In this document: piece by piece, positions 8,599-17,145 of the stretch
How positions within the stretch are numbered: the stretch's first letter is position 1
Layout: each line of letters opens with the position of its first letter
Assembly (NCBI GenBank): GCA_964461885.1
Contig: CAYWVY010000001.1
Location: forward strand, 36,568-100,567
Reading direction: 5' to 3'
DNA length: 64,000 nt
Source: UBA288 sp964461885
GTDB lineage: Archaea > Halobacteriota > Methanomicrobia > Methanomicrobiales > Methanospirillaceae
The notes under the pieces: generated by a model
Seen by the model: only the letters and a program-made list of their open reading frames with translations
The model's database searches: none
What the model was told of the DNA's origin: nothing
Program-made: the position numbers and the translations under genes

Positions 8599-9894
8599 TC
8601 AGATGCCGCCAGCTGACGGCACCGTCGCCCCAACGAAGAAGAACGCGGCGAAGAGGCCGCCCGCGAGCGTCGCGAGCAGGTTCGTGCCCGAGTTTCCGAT
8701 CAGACCCCGGTTCTCGAAGAGAGCGCCGATCACCGAGTCCACGTTCGTCCCGATCAGCCCCGCGGCGACCGTCACGAGCAGCATGGCCGGGTCGGCAACG
8801 CCGAGCAGGAACGCGACAAGCCCGATCACGAGCGAGGCCAGGCCGGCCGCGAGCTCACCGACGAGCGTCACCCCGCCGTTCGTCCCGGCCCGGACCCGTT
8901 CGAAGGTCGTGATCAGCCTCGGCGTCTGGCCCGTCACCCCGATCTCCGACGCGACCGTGTCCGCCGCCGCCGTCGCCACTGCGCCGAGGAAGAGCGCAAT
9001 GCAGGCCGGGTGCTGGGTTACGCCGTACATGACGGCAGCCGCGGCTGCCACGATCCCATTCGCGAAGACGTTCTGGTAGCCACGCACGCCGCTCTTCGCT
9101 TCTTCGACCCCGATTCGGCGCTTGTAATCGAACCGGTACCGGGTCGTCCCCGAGCCGAGCACGAAGAAGACCAGCAGGATTACGAACCAGCGCACGTCGG
9201 CGAAGACGATCAGCAGGAGGCCGATCAGCGCGCCCGAGAACAGCCCCGATAGGTCCATGGCGCGCACGCGGTACGCGAAGTACCCGAACGAGAACGCGAC
9301 GATCGCGGCCGCGATCAGGTTCAGACCATCGACCGAGAAATCCAGGTCGTCGAAGAGGTAGACGGTCATCGCAACCCCGAGCATCTCCACGAGGAAAGCG
9401 TCCTCCCGGTCCGCCAGGATTGCCTTGAGCAGTACCGCGACGACCACGCCCGTGAGCACGATCAGGGGCTCCTCCTTCCCGAGCGCCCAGGATACCGCGA
9501 GCCCGGCTGCCATGGCCCCCCCGAAGAACCAGAGGTAGACTGGGGGCACCTCCCCGGCTTCGAGACGGCGCTGCACATCGACCCTCCGCCGTCGGCGGGC
9601 GAGGAGGCTGCCGTCCGCGTACCGGGCCGCGAGCTCGCCCACGAGCATGATCGCGAGCGTCACCGCGAAGACGTAGAGGGGGAGGATCGCCGCGCCGAAG
9701 AGCACGGCGAGGACCATGATCGGCACGGTCGGGTACGGCTCGTGGAAGATGACGAGTACAGTGAGGCAAGCGGTGATGACCACGACAGCGAGAAGGGCGG
9801 CCGCGAAGGTGCCGGCGGCCGCGACAAAGGGCGCCGCGAGCATCGCCCCGAGCCCGATGGCGGTCCCGAGCAGCGTGCCTGTCTCCCTCATCAT
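8599..9894 (-). CDS. DUF92-family integral membrane protein
   Basis: The 431-residue protein has some eleven hydrophobic segments. Its C-terminal half carries the DUF92 (TMEM19/VTE6-like) signature: FFVLGSGTTRYRFDYKRR, the KSGVRGYQNVFANG segment, ATAAADTVASEIG and the end LIGNSGTNLLATL. Plant VTE6 relatives phosphorylate phytyl phosphate, so an isoprenoid-phosphate kinase role at the membrane is possible; archaeal members are untested. The N-terminal half resembles a polyprenol-kinase or CTP-transferase-like membrane domain. It starts at the first of two tandem ATG codons and is divergent from valS across an 86-base promoter region. Confidence 0.82.
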   Translation of the reverse strand: MMRETGTLLGTAIGLGAMLAAPFVAAAGTFAAALLAVVVITACLTVLVIFHEPYPTVPIMVLAVLFGAAILPLYVFAVTLAIMLVGELAARYADGSLLARRRRRVDVQRRLEAGEVPPVYLWFFGGAMAAGLAVSWALGKEEPLIVLTGVVVAVLLKAILADREDAFLVEMLGVAMTVYLFDDLDFSVDGLNLIAAAIVAFSFGYFAYRVRAMDLSGLFSGALIGLLLIVFADVRWFVILLVFFVLGSGTTRYRFDYKRRIGVEEAKSGVRGYQNVFANGIVAAAAAVMYGVTQHPACIALFLGAVATAAADTVASEIGVTGQTPRLITTFERVRAGTNGGVTLVGELAAGLASLVIGLVAFLLGVADPAMLLVTVAAGLIGTNVDSVIGALFENRGLIGNSGTNLLATLAGGLFAAFFFVGATVPSAGGI

Positions 9895-9980
9895 TCTTCA
9901 ATAATTCGCGCCGGATTGTGAAGAAACTTCGGTTCTGTCGTTCGATACTGTAATGTTCGCCCGCACGCAATCTTTGAGTG

Positions 9981-12572
9981 ATGAGGACCCTTCCCGAACT
10001 GCCGAAGGCCTACGACGCGTGCGCCGTCGAGGAGCGCTGGCAGGCGCGCTGGCGCGACGAGGACCAATACTTCGACCCGGCCTCTGACCGGCCGCAGTTC
10101 GTGATCGACACCCCGCCACCGTACCCGACCGGGAACTTCCATATCGGGAACGCTCTTAACTGGTGCTACATCGACTTCCTGGCCCGGTACCGGCGGATGC
10201 GGGGCGATAACGTGATGTTCCCGCAGGGGTGGGACTGCCACGGCCTCCCGACCGAGGTCAAGGTCGAGGAGCAGCAGGGGATCACCAAGAACGACCTGCC
10301 CCGCGAGGAGTTCCGCCGGCTCTGCCGAGAGCTGACCGCGAAAAACATCGCGCAGATGCGGATCACCATGCGCCGCATGGCCTTCTCGATCGACTGGTCG
10401 AGAGAGTATGTGACCATGCTCCCGGCCTACTACCGGAAGACGCAGGCCTCGTTCCTCCGGATGCTAAAGGACGGGTACATCTACCGATCCGAGCACCCGG
10501 TCAACTTCTGCACCCGCTGCGAGACCGCGATCGCTTTCGCGGAGGTCGCGTACGAGGGCCGAACCACGAAACTCAACTTCTTCGACTTCGACGGCCTCGA
10601 GATCGCCACGACTCGCCCCGAGCTCCTGGCTGCGTGCGTGGCCGTGGCCGTCCACCCGGAGGACGAGCGGTACGCCGCGCTCGCAGGACCTCTCACGGTC
10701 CCACTCTTCGGCCACGCGGTGCCGGTGATCCGCGACGAGGCCGTCGACCCGGCCTTCGGCTCGGGGGCCGTGATGATCTGCACCTTCGGCGACAAGCAGG
10801 ACGTCGCCTGGTGGAAGACGCATGGTCTCGACCTCCGCCCCGCGCTCGACGCGACGGGGCATATGACCGCGCTTGCCGGGCCGTACGAGGGGATGACCGC
10901 ACCCGAGTGCCGCGAGGCGGTCCTCGAAGCGATGGTCGGGGCGGGCGTTCTGAAGCGCCAGGTCCCCCTCGAGCAGCGGGTCGGCACCTGCTGGCGGTGC
11001 AAGACCCCGATCGAGATCCTCTCCGAGCGGCAGTGGTTCGTGAAGGTCGACCCTGCCGCGATCCTCAAGGCCGCTCAAGAGCTCCGCTGGGTCCCCGAGC
11101 ACATGCTCCTCCGGATGGAGGACTGGGTCGGGAAGATGGAGTGGGACTGGTGCATCTCCCGCCAGCGAATCTTCGCGACCCCGATCCCGGTCTGGTTCTG
11201 CACGTCCTGTGGCGATATACTCCTGCCCGACGAGGCCGATCTCCCGATCGACCCGACCGTGGACCGGCCGAAGACCCCCTGCCCGCGCTGCGGCTCGGTC
11301 GAGTTCGAGAGCGAGACCGACGTCCTCGATACCTGGATGGATTCCTCGATTTCGGTCATGAACGTGACCGGCTGGGACGGCTCGGTTGCGAAGCCGCCGT
11401 TCTTCCCGGCGCAGATCCGGCCGCAGGGCCACGACATCATCCGAACCTGGGCCTTCTACACGATCCTCCGGTCGCTCGCCCTGACCGGCGAGAAGCCCTG
11501 GGAACAGATCCTGGTCAACGGCATGGTCCTCGGGGAGGACGGCTTCAAGATGTCCAAGTCGCGCGGGAACATCATCGCGCCCGAGGAGATCTTCGGCGAG
11601 TACGGAGCCGACGCCCTCCGGCAGTGGGCCGCGGCCGGTGCGGCCACCGGCTCGGACATCCAGTTCAACTGGAACGACGTGGTCGCGGCCTCGCGCTTCC
11701 AGACGAAGTTCTGGAACATCGCCCGCTTTGCCCTGCTCCAGATCAATCGCGAGGAGGTCGGGGAGGGGACGCCCACCGCGCTCGCGGACCGGTGGCTCCT
11801 GGCCCGCCTCTCCGCGCTCGTGGCCGAGGTGACGGCTGCGATGGAAGTTTACCAGTTCGATCGCGGGCTCAAGGCCGTTCGCGAGTTCGCCTGGGAAGTC
11901 CTCGCGGACGAATACATCGAGCTCGTCAAGGGCCGGCTGTACGACCAGGGCGAGGGCCGGGCCGGGGCCGTCCGGACCCTTGAGACCGCGCTTGACCTCC
12001 TCTGCCGCCTGCTCGCGCCGTTCGTCCCGTCGTTCGCCGAGGAGGTCTTCTCGTACCTCGGCCGAGGCTCGGTCCACGCGCAGCCGTGGCCGGAATTCGT
12101 GTTCGACGATTCGCAGGCGCTTGCCGACGGAGAGATCCTGGCCTCGATCGTGGCCGAGGTCCGTCGGTACAAGCACGAGCAGGGCATGGCCCTGAACGCG
12201 CCTCTCGGACATGTCACGGTCATGGCGCCGCGCGCGATCGACGACGACGGGGACGCGGGCCGCGCCCTGAACGCGGAGGTGCGCTGGCAGGTCGGAACGG
12301 GCGGGCTCTCGCGCGAGCTCGTGGACGTGAAGTTCGAAATGGCCATCGTGGGCAAGGCCTTCCGGAAGGACGCGCCCGCGTTCATGGCGGCCGTCCGGGC
12401 CCTGCCGAAGGAGATGCTCGCAGGTCCGCTCGAGACGGTCGAGCTGAACGGGGCCGAGGTCGCCGTCCCGGCGGGCGCGTTCGCGCCGGTCCACGCCTCG
12501 CTCGTCGGCGGCGAGCAGGTGGACCTGGTCACGGTCGGCGACGTGCTCGTGACCGTTCGACGGTCGCCCTGA
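9981..12572 (+). CDS. valS: valyl-tRNA synthetase
   Basis: ValRS charges tRNA-Val and edits mischarged threonine. The class I signatures are clear: HIGN at residues 54-57 and KMSKS at 523-527. GWDCHGLPTEVKVE near residue 90 marks the archaeal ValRS subtype, as opposed to IleRS or LeuRS. CRWC-like zinc knuckles (CWRCKT, CTSCGD, CPRCGS) lie between residues 330 and 440. The 863-residue length fits. I chose the ATG at 9981 over the GTG at 9978. The 3' end overlaps the convergent tmk gene by 44 bases. Confidence 0.96.
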   Translation: MRTLPELPKAYDACAVEERWQARWRDEDQYFDPASDRPQFVIDTPPPYPTGNFHIGNALNWCYIDFLARYRRMRGDNVMFPQGWDCHGLPTEVKVEEQQGITKNDLPREEFRRLCRELTAKNIAQMRITMRRMAFSIDWSREYVTMLPAYYRKTQASFLRMLKDGYIYRSEHPVNFCTRCETAIAFAEVAYEGRTTKLNFFDFDGLEIATTRPELLAACVAVAVHPEDERYAALAGPLTVPLFGHAVPVIRDEAVDPAFGSGAVMICTFGDKQDVAWWKTHGLDLRPALDATGHMTALAGPYEGMTAPECREAVLEAMVGAGVLKRQVPLEQRVGTCWRCKTPIEILSERQWFVKVDPAAILKAAQELRWVPEHMLLRMEDWVGKMEWDWCISRQRIFATPIPVWFCTSCGDILLPDEADLPIDPTVDRPKTPCPRCGSVEFESETDVLDTWMDSSISVMNVTGWDGSVAKPPFFPAQIRPQGHDIIRTWAFYTILRSLALTGEKPWEQILVNGMVLGEDGFKMSKSRGNIIAPEEIFGEYGADALRQWAAAGAATGSDIQFNWNDVVAASRFQTKFWNIARFALLQINREEVGEGTPTALADRWLLARLSALVAEVTAAMEVYQFDRGLKAVREFAWEVLADEYIELVKGRLYDQGEGRAGAVRTLETALDLLCRLLAPFVPSFAEEVFSYLGRGSVHAQPWPEFVFDDSQALADGEILASIVAEVRRYKHEQGMALNAPLGHVTVMAPRAIDDDGDAGRALNAEVRWQVGTGGLSRELVDVKFEMAIVGKAFRKDAPAFMAAVRALPKEMLAGPLETVELNGAEVAVPAGAFAPVHASLVGGEQVDLVTVGDVLVTVRRSP

Positions 12573-13149
12573 TCGCGCCCTCGACGAAGGCCGCGATCTC
12601 TTCCCTCTCTTTTTCGGCGTCCACGAGCACGAACCGCGAGGGCTCTTCCTCGGCGAGGCCGAGGTACGCGGCCTGGACTTTCTCGAGGGTATCGGCCTCC
12701 TCGAAGTGCTCGCGCTGCTCGTGTGCGCCGATGCGGCGCACGGCCTCGTCCACGGCGAGAACGAGGAGAAAGGTCTGATCCGGGGGAACGGTCCAGCCGT
12801 CGTGGAGGGCCCGGAGCCAGCTGAGCGGACCGGGCAGGCGGCCCCCGAGCACGACCGACTGGTATGCGTACCGCGAGTCCGAGTACCGGTCCGAGACCAC
12901 GAGCCGCCCCTCCGCGAGCGCGGGCCGGACCACGGTCGTCACGTGGGCCGCGTGGTCCGCGGCAAAGAGGAGGGCCTCGGCGATGGGATCGATCTCCTCG
13001 GCGATCCCGCGCCGGACGGCCTGGCCGGTCCAGGTCGTGGTCGGCTCGCGCGTGAAGACCGGGTCGAGGTCGGCGAGCCGGTCCTCGAGGAGACGGACGA
13101 GCGTGGACTTGCCCGTGCCGTCGATACCCTCGAGCGTGATCAGGGCCAC
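12529..13149 (-). CDS. tmk: thymidylate kinase
   Basis: Tmk phosphorylates dTMP to dTDP. The 206-residue product has the P-loop GIDGTGKST (residues 8-16), TREPTTTWTGQAVR, the DR(Y/H) motif in VSDRYSDSRYAYQ and a lid region rich in arginine. The start is a GTG at 13149 giving MALITLEGIDG; longer in-frame extensions run through the neighbouring gene and are out of place. Its start overlaps the end of the HisA-like gene by ten bases, so these two are an operon. Its last 44 bases are antisense to the end of valS, which fixes the C-terminus RSRARRRP as shared coding DNA. Confidence 0.92.
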   Translation of the reverse strand: MALITLEGIDGTGKSTLVRLLEDRLADLDPVFTREPTTTWTGQAVRRGIAEEIDPIAEALLFAADHAAHVTTVVRPALAEGRLVVSDRYSDSRYAYQSVVLGGRLPGPLSWLRALHDGWTVPPDQTFLLVLAVDEAVRRIGAHEQREHFEEADTLEKVQAAYLGLAEEEPSRFVLVDAEKEREEIAAFVEGAIRATVERSRARRRP

Positions 13150-13811
13150 GCGCCCCTCCGGATCGCGTCGAGCGGGATGGCGCCGCGGTGGAGCGCAGTC
13201 GCGACGATCGCGCCGTCGTAGCCGGCGTCCGCGAGCAGGTCGAGGTCTGCAGTCGAGGCCGCGCCGCCGCCGTACAGCAGGCGACGGTCCGAGGCCGAAC
13301 GGACACGGGCGAGCAGGGCGGGGTCGAGCCCCCGGCCCGTGCCGACCGAGCTGATGTCCAGGTAGAGGTGGGCGCCGAACGCGAGCTCGCGCACCCGCTC
13401 GAGGAACGCCACGGGATCCTCGCCGCGGGGAAGCACGCGACCGTCGCGGCAGTCGAGCGAGAGGACGCCCCCGGGGCAGTCGCCGAAGGTGTCTCCGGCC
13501 GTCTCTGTCCCGAGGACGGGCGTGAAGCCCGTCGCGTCCCGGCACTCCGCGGCCGATGCGAAGCCCGCATCGACGTAGCAGGTTTTGACGCGCGGGGCGA
13601 GGCGGGAGATTACCGTTCCGTGGTTGCCGGTCCGCGCGATCCGGTCGAGGTCCGCGATGTAGACGTGCCGGGGCCGGAGGGCCGCGAAGTACTCCTCTGG
13701 ATCGGCCGACGGCGAGAGTCCCCAGTCGAGCGGCCGGTAGGTCGCGCGCGCGCCCGCGGCGCCGTGGACCACGAGGCCTCCCCGGAGGTCGATGGCAAGG
13801 ATCAGTTCCAT
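13140..13811 (-). CDS. HisA-like TIM-barrel protein (COG1411 type)
   Basis: The 223-residue protein resembles ProFAR isomerase HisA: it opens with MELILAIDLRGGLVVHG, has HVYIADLDRIARTGNH, and closes with LLYGGGAASTADLDLL and YDGAIVATALHRG, the phosphate-binding loops. The histidine enzyme itself normally keeps more of the N-terminal motif, so this is the archaeal HisA-related group of unknown reaction. The start is taken at MELILAIDL; the longer frame to 13919 has no homologous sequence. It overlaps tmk downstream and is divergent from mfnB, itself a related small barrel. A cofactor-biosynthetic role is an inference from that neighbour. Confidence 0.8.
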   Translation of the reverse strand: MELILAIDLRGGLVVHGAAGARATYRPLDWGLSPSADPEEYFAALRPRHVYIADLDRIARTGNHGTVISRLAPRVKTCYVDAGFASAAECRDATGFTPVLGTETAGDTFGDCPGGVLSLDCRDGRVLPRGEDPVAFLERVRELAFGAHLYLDISSVGTGRGLDPALLARVRSASDRRLLYGGGAASTADLDLLADAGYDGAIVATALHRGAIPLDAIRRGAWP

Positions 13812-13913
13812 CCGCTGATCGGGTGGGCGCTTGGAGAAGAGATGCTTTTCCACGCTCGCGGCAGCTCCTTCAGATTCGGAACCCCTATTAACGGGAGCGC
13901 ATATAACTGATCT

Positions 13914-14600
13914 ATGCAACTACTTGTCAGCCCGAGCAGCCTCGAAGAGGCCGAACGTGCGCTCGCCGCTGATATCATCGACGTTAAGCGGCCGGCCGAG
14001 GGGTCGCTCGGTGCGAACTTCCCCTGGGTGATCCGCGGGATAAAGGGGATGACCGAGAAACCCGTCTCGGCCGCGATCGGCGACTTCGACAATCGCCCCG
14101 GCGGCGCCGCCCTCTCCGCGCTCGGGGCCGCGGCGGCCGGTGCAGACTATATCAAGTGCGGACTGATGGTTCCCGGTGCAGACGAAGCGATGCTCATCAT
14201 CGAGAGCGTGGCGCGGGCCGTCAAGGACGACTACCCCGACCGGAAGGTCGTCATCGCAGCGTACTCCGATTTCGAACGGCTCGGCACGATCTCGCCGTTC
14301 GACGTGGTCCCGCTTGCGGCCTCCGCCGGCGTCGACGTTGTGATGATCGATACGGGCAGAAAGGACGGCCGGTCCACGTTCGAGTTCATGGACGAGGTCA
14401 CCCTCTCCCGGTTCGTCGAAGCCGGTCGTGGAGCTGGCCTCGCGGTCGCCCTCGCGGGTTCGCTCGTCTTCGACGACCTCGCCGCGCTTCGCCGGATCGA
14501 TCCCGACATCATCGGCGTCCGGGGCATGGTCTGCGGCGGCGACAGGACAGCGATGCTGAGAGAAGACCTCGTGCAACAGGCCATGGCGGCCATACGGTGA
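13914..14600 (+). CDS. mfnB: (5-formylfuran-3-yl)methyl phosphate synthase
   Basis: MfnB makes the furan precursor of methanofuran from two glyceraldehyde-3-phosphates. The 228-residue sequence matches the family closely: MQLLVSPSSLEEA at the N-terminus, DIIDVKRPAEGSLGANFPWV with the Schiff-base lysine candidate K25, GADYIKCGL, and DVVMIDTGRKDG with another conserved lysine. The end, DIIGVRGMVCGGDR, is the phosphate-binding loop. It is followed three bases later by guaB, so the two are an operon. A CCTATTA box at 13884-13890 is in position for a promoter. Methanofuran is the C1 carrier for the first step of methanogenesis. Confidence 0.93.
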   Translation: MQLLVSPSSLEEAERALAADIIDVKRPAEGSLGANFPWVIRGIKGMTEKPVSAAIGDFDNRPGGAALSALGAAAAGADYIKCGLMVPGADEAMLIIESVARAVKDDYPDRKVVIAAYSDFERLGTISPFDVVPLAASAGVDVVMIDTGRKDGRSTFEFMDEVTLSRFVEAGRGAGLAVALAGSLVFDDLAALRRIDPDIIGVRGMVCGGDRTAMLREDLVQQAMAAIR

Positions 14601-14603
14601 ACC

Positions 14604-16079
14604 ATGTATTCCCGTAAAGTCGCAGAGGCCCCGTTCGCCCTGACGTTCGACGACGTCCTGCTCCAGCCAGCTGCATCTTCCGTCGAGCCGGACCAGACAG
14701 ATATCTGTTCCCGGTTCTCACGGCGGATAGCGCTGAACATCCCGCTCGTCTCGGCTGCGATGGACACCGTGACCGAGGCCTCAATGGCGATCGCCATCGC
14801 CCGCGAGGGCGGGATCGGCGTGATCCACCGCAACTTGACGATCGAGGAGGAGTGCTTCGAGGTCAGGCTCGTCAAGCAGGCCGAGGAACTGATCGAACAC
14901 GAGGTCCAGTCGGTCGGCCCCGACACGACCGTCTCCGAGGTCGAGGCCCTGATGAGCGGCCACGGGATCGGCGGCGTGCCCGTTGTCGACCACGAGAACG
15001 TCGTGATCGGGATCGTCAGCCGCCGCGATGTCCGCGCCATTGTGAACCGGCGCGGGAAAGAGTCGATCCGGGCAATCATGACCCCGTCCCCGATCACGGC
15101 AAACGAGGCGTTCACCATGGAGGACGCGCTCGAGACCATGTACGCGAACAAGGTCGAGCGCCTGCCTGTCACGGACCCCGAGGGACACCTGGTCGGGATC
15201 ATCACCATGCAGGATGTCCTCGAGAAGCGGCAGTATCCGCGCGCGATCCGCGACCGCGACGGCAACCTCCGCGTTGCCGCAGCCGTCGGGCCGTTCGACC
15301 ACGACCGGGCCATGGCCCTGATCGAGGCCGGTGCGGACGCGCTTGTGGTCGACTGCGCCCACGGCCACAACCTCGCCGTGGTCAAGGCCGTCGGGGAGAT
15401 CAAGGGCTCGGTCGGGGTCGATGTCGTGGCCGGCAACATCGCGACGGGCGCGGCGGCGGAAGCTCTGGTCGGGACCGTCGACGGGCTCAAGGTCGGGATT
15501 GGTCCCGGGTCGATCTGCACGACGCGGATCGTGGCCGGCGTCGGCGTGCCGCAGATCTCCGCCATCACGGCCGTCGCGGACGTGGCCGGGCCGGCCGGCG
15601 TCCCGGTCTGCGCCGACGGCGGCGTGCGGTTCTCGGGCGACATCGCCAAGGCGATAGCGGCTGGCGCGGACACGGTCATGCTCGGCTCGCTCTTCGCCGG
15701 CACAGACGAGTCGCCCGGCCGGATCGTCGCGATCAAAGGGCGGCGGTACAAGCAGTACCGGGGCATGGGCTCGCTTGGGGTGATGGCCAGCGGCCAGTCC
15801 TCGGACCGCTACTTCCAGAAGAAGGAGATCGGCCGTACCAAGTTCGTGCCCGAGGGGGTCGAGGGCGCCACCCCGTATATTGGTCGCATATCAGACGCCA
15901 TCTACCAGCTCGTAGGCGGTCTTCGGTCGGCCATGGGCTACACGGGCTCGGCTACCATCGCCGACCTCAGGCGCGGCGGCCGCTTCGTCCGGATCACGGC
16001 AGCCGGTGTTGGTGAGAGCCACCCGCACAACATCCTTATCACGGACGAGGCCCCGAACTACCGGATGTTCGAACAATAA
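14604..16079 (+). CDS. guaB: inosine-5'-monophosphate dehydrogenase
   Basis: GuaB oxidises IMP to XMP with NAD, the committed step to GMP. At 491 residues it is full length. It opens with FALTFDDVLLQPA and IPLVSAAMDTVTE, then has two CBS domains between residues about 95 and 205. The barrel resumes with DALVVDCAHGHN and the catalytic loop GPGSICTTR with Cys305. Later come the flap KKEIGRTKFVPEGVEG and GSATIADLR near the C-terminus. It lies three bases after mfnB. The TATA-like cluster after its stop serves the next gene. Confidence 0.96.
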   Translation: MYSRKVAEAPFALTFDDVLLQPAASSVEPDQTDICSRFSRRIALNIPLVSAAMDTVTEASMAIAIAREGGIGVIHRNLTIEEECFEVRLVKQAEELIEHEVQSVGPDTTVSEVEALMSGHGIGGVPVVDHENVVIGIVSRRDVRAIVNRRGKESIRAIMTPSPITANEAFTMEDALETMYANKVERLPVTDPEGHLVGIITMQDVLEKRQYPRAIRDRDGNLRVAAAVGPFDHDRAMALIEAGADALVVDCAHGHNLAVVKAVGEIKGSVGVDVVAGNIATGAAAEALVGTVDGLKVGIGPGSICTTRIVAGVGVPQISAITAVADVAGPAGVPVCADGGVRFSGDIAKAIAAGADTVMLGSLFAGTDESPGRIVAIKGRRYKQYRGMGSLGVMASGQSSDRYFQKKEIGRTKFVPEGVEGATPYIGRISDAIYQLVGGLRSAMGYTGSATIADLRRGGRFVRITAAGVGESHPHNILITDEAPNYRMFEQ

Positions 16080-16113
16080 TCCTTAATAATTTTTCGACCG
16101 ACGCCTGCTGACC

Positions 16114-16737
16114 ATGCTCGAGCACGACGATCTTGCCCGAATCCTGGACCTGCTCGGGAACCGGAACCGGCGACGTATCCTGGACCTTCTGCACCAGAAG
16201 CCGTGCTACGTGACCGAGATCTCGGACCGGCTGGTCCTCTCGCCCAAGGTGGTGATCGATCACCTGGCCCTGCTTGAGCGCGAGTCCCTGATCGGCTTCT
16301 CCCTCGACGATCGCCGCCGCAAGAACTACTTCCTCTACCAGGAGCTGGACGTCTCGATTGCACTCCGTGTCGCGGATGGAGCACGCCCGGTGCTCGCGCC
16401 CCCTGTTGGGGCGCCCCGGATAACCCGCCTCCTCGGTCGGCTCAGGGGGCTGATCGAGAGCCGCGAGGAGCTCCTCGAGCACCTCGATGGGGTCGATCGC
16501 GAGATCGATAGTGCCCTGATCGAACTCATTAAATCCGGTGAGGGGGTAATCGAGAACGAAGCTGACGTCGATATTCTGCTCGCCCTCTCCGCAGGGGGGC
16601 AGGCCTTCGAAGCCCTGCCCGAACAGACGGGGCTCCCGGCCCATGAACTGACCGACCGCCTATCACGCCTGGAACGAATGGGCGTGGTTGCGGTCGAGGG
16701 ATCACAGTACCGATTGAGTGATGCCGATGCCGAGTAA
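16114..16737 (+). CDS. ArsR-like winged-helix transcriptional regulator
   Basis: The 207-residue protein has an N-terminal winged helix: LARILDLLGNRNRRRILDLL, then YVTEISDRLVLSPKVVIDHL as the recognition helix, and a wing with RRRKNYFLYQEL. The middle (about 105-140) is a leucine-rich helix that may dimerise. A second HTH-like module near the C-terminus (ALPEQTGLPAHELTDRLSRL) could be a second DNA-binding or sensing domain. It overlaps the following small gene, so both share a transcript. Methanogens hold many such ArsR-type proteins; the target is unknown. Confidence 0.82.
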   Translation: MLEHDDLARILDLLGNRNRRRILDLLHQKPCYVTEISDRLVLSPKVVIDHLALLERESLIGFSLDDRRRKNYFLYQELDVSIALRVADGARPVLAPPVGAPRITRLLGRLRGLIESREELLEHLDGVDREIDSALIELIKSGEGVIENEADVDILLALSAGGQAFEALPEQTGLPAHELTDRLSRLERMGVVAVEGSQYRLSDADAE

Positions 16738-17119
16738 TACCGACGACGAGATCTACCGGGACCTTGCCCGCCTTCTCGAGCACATGCTCCGGAGCCTGCC
16801 CGCGCCCGAGCCTGGCCAGGTGGTCGGGTTCACTGTCATGACCGGGGCTCTCCCGGCCGACCCCGAGGCCTACGGCTACACCGACGACTCCTCCGGGATA
16901 GACTACGAGTGCGTCGAGGGAAACGAGACCGTCTTCGTGACGGCGCGCGTGCCGTCCGACCTGAGGACGGCCCCGTATGTTGACATACAGCCGCGGCAGG
17001 TCCGGATCGTGATGGACGACCGGGTCGCCGAGATCGATCTGCCGGTCACTATCGATATCCGGCACAGTTTCTACCAGGTCCGGCACGGCGTCATGGATGT
17101 CTCCTGCCGGAAGGGGTAG
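16721..17119 (+). CDS. small protein with Hsp20/GvpH-like C-terminal half
   Basis: The 132-residue protein begins inside the end of the preceding regulator gene and overlaps it by 17 bases. Its start could be ATG 16721 or 16727, giving MPMPSNTDDE or MPSNTDDE. The N-terminal helix IYRDLARLLEHMLRSL is followed by a strand-rich region with VFVTARVPSDLR and DVSCRKG at the end, reminiscent of the alpha-crystallin fold of archaeal Hsp20/GvpH proteins. That match is weak. Co-expression with the ArsR-like regulator suggests a regulatory pair. Confidence 0.7.
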   Translation: MPMPSNTDDEIYRDLARLLEHMLRSLPAPEPGQVVGFTVMTGALPADPEAYGYTDDSSGIDYECVEGNETVFVTARVPSDLRTAPYVDIQPRQVRIVMDDRVAEIDLPVTIDIRHSFYQVRHGVMDVSCRKG

Positions 17120-17123
17120 GCTC

Positions 17124-17141
17124 TTCTTTTTAAGAAAAAAA
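17124..17141. terminator. bidirectional T-run terminator
   Basis: Between the convergent genes ending at 17119 and 17146, the plus strand has TTTTT (17127-17131) and the minus strand has seven T residues (complement of 17135-17141), in an inverted-repeat arrangement that can stop transcription from both sides. Confidence 0.5.
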
Positions 17142-17145
17142 GGGG

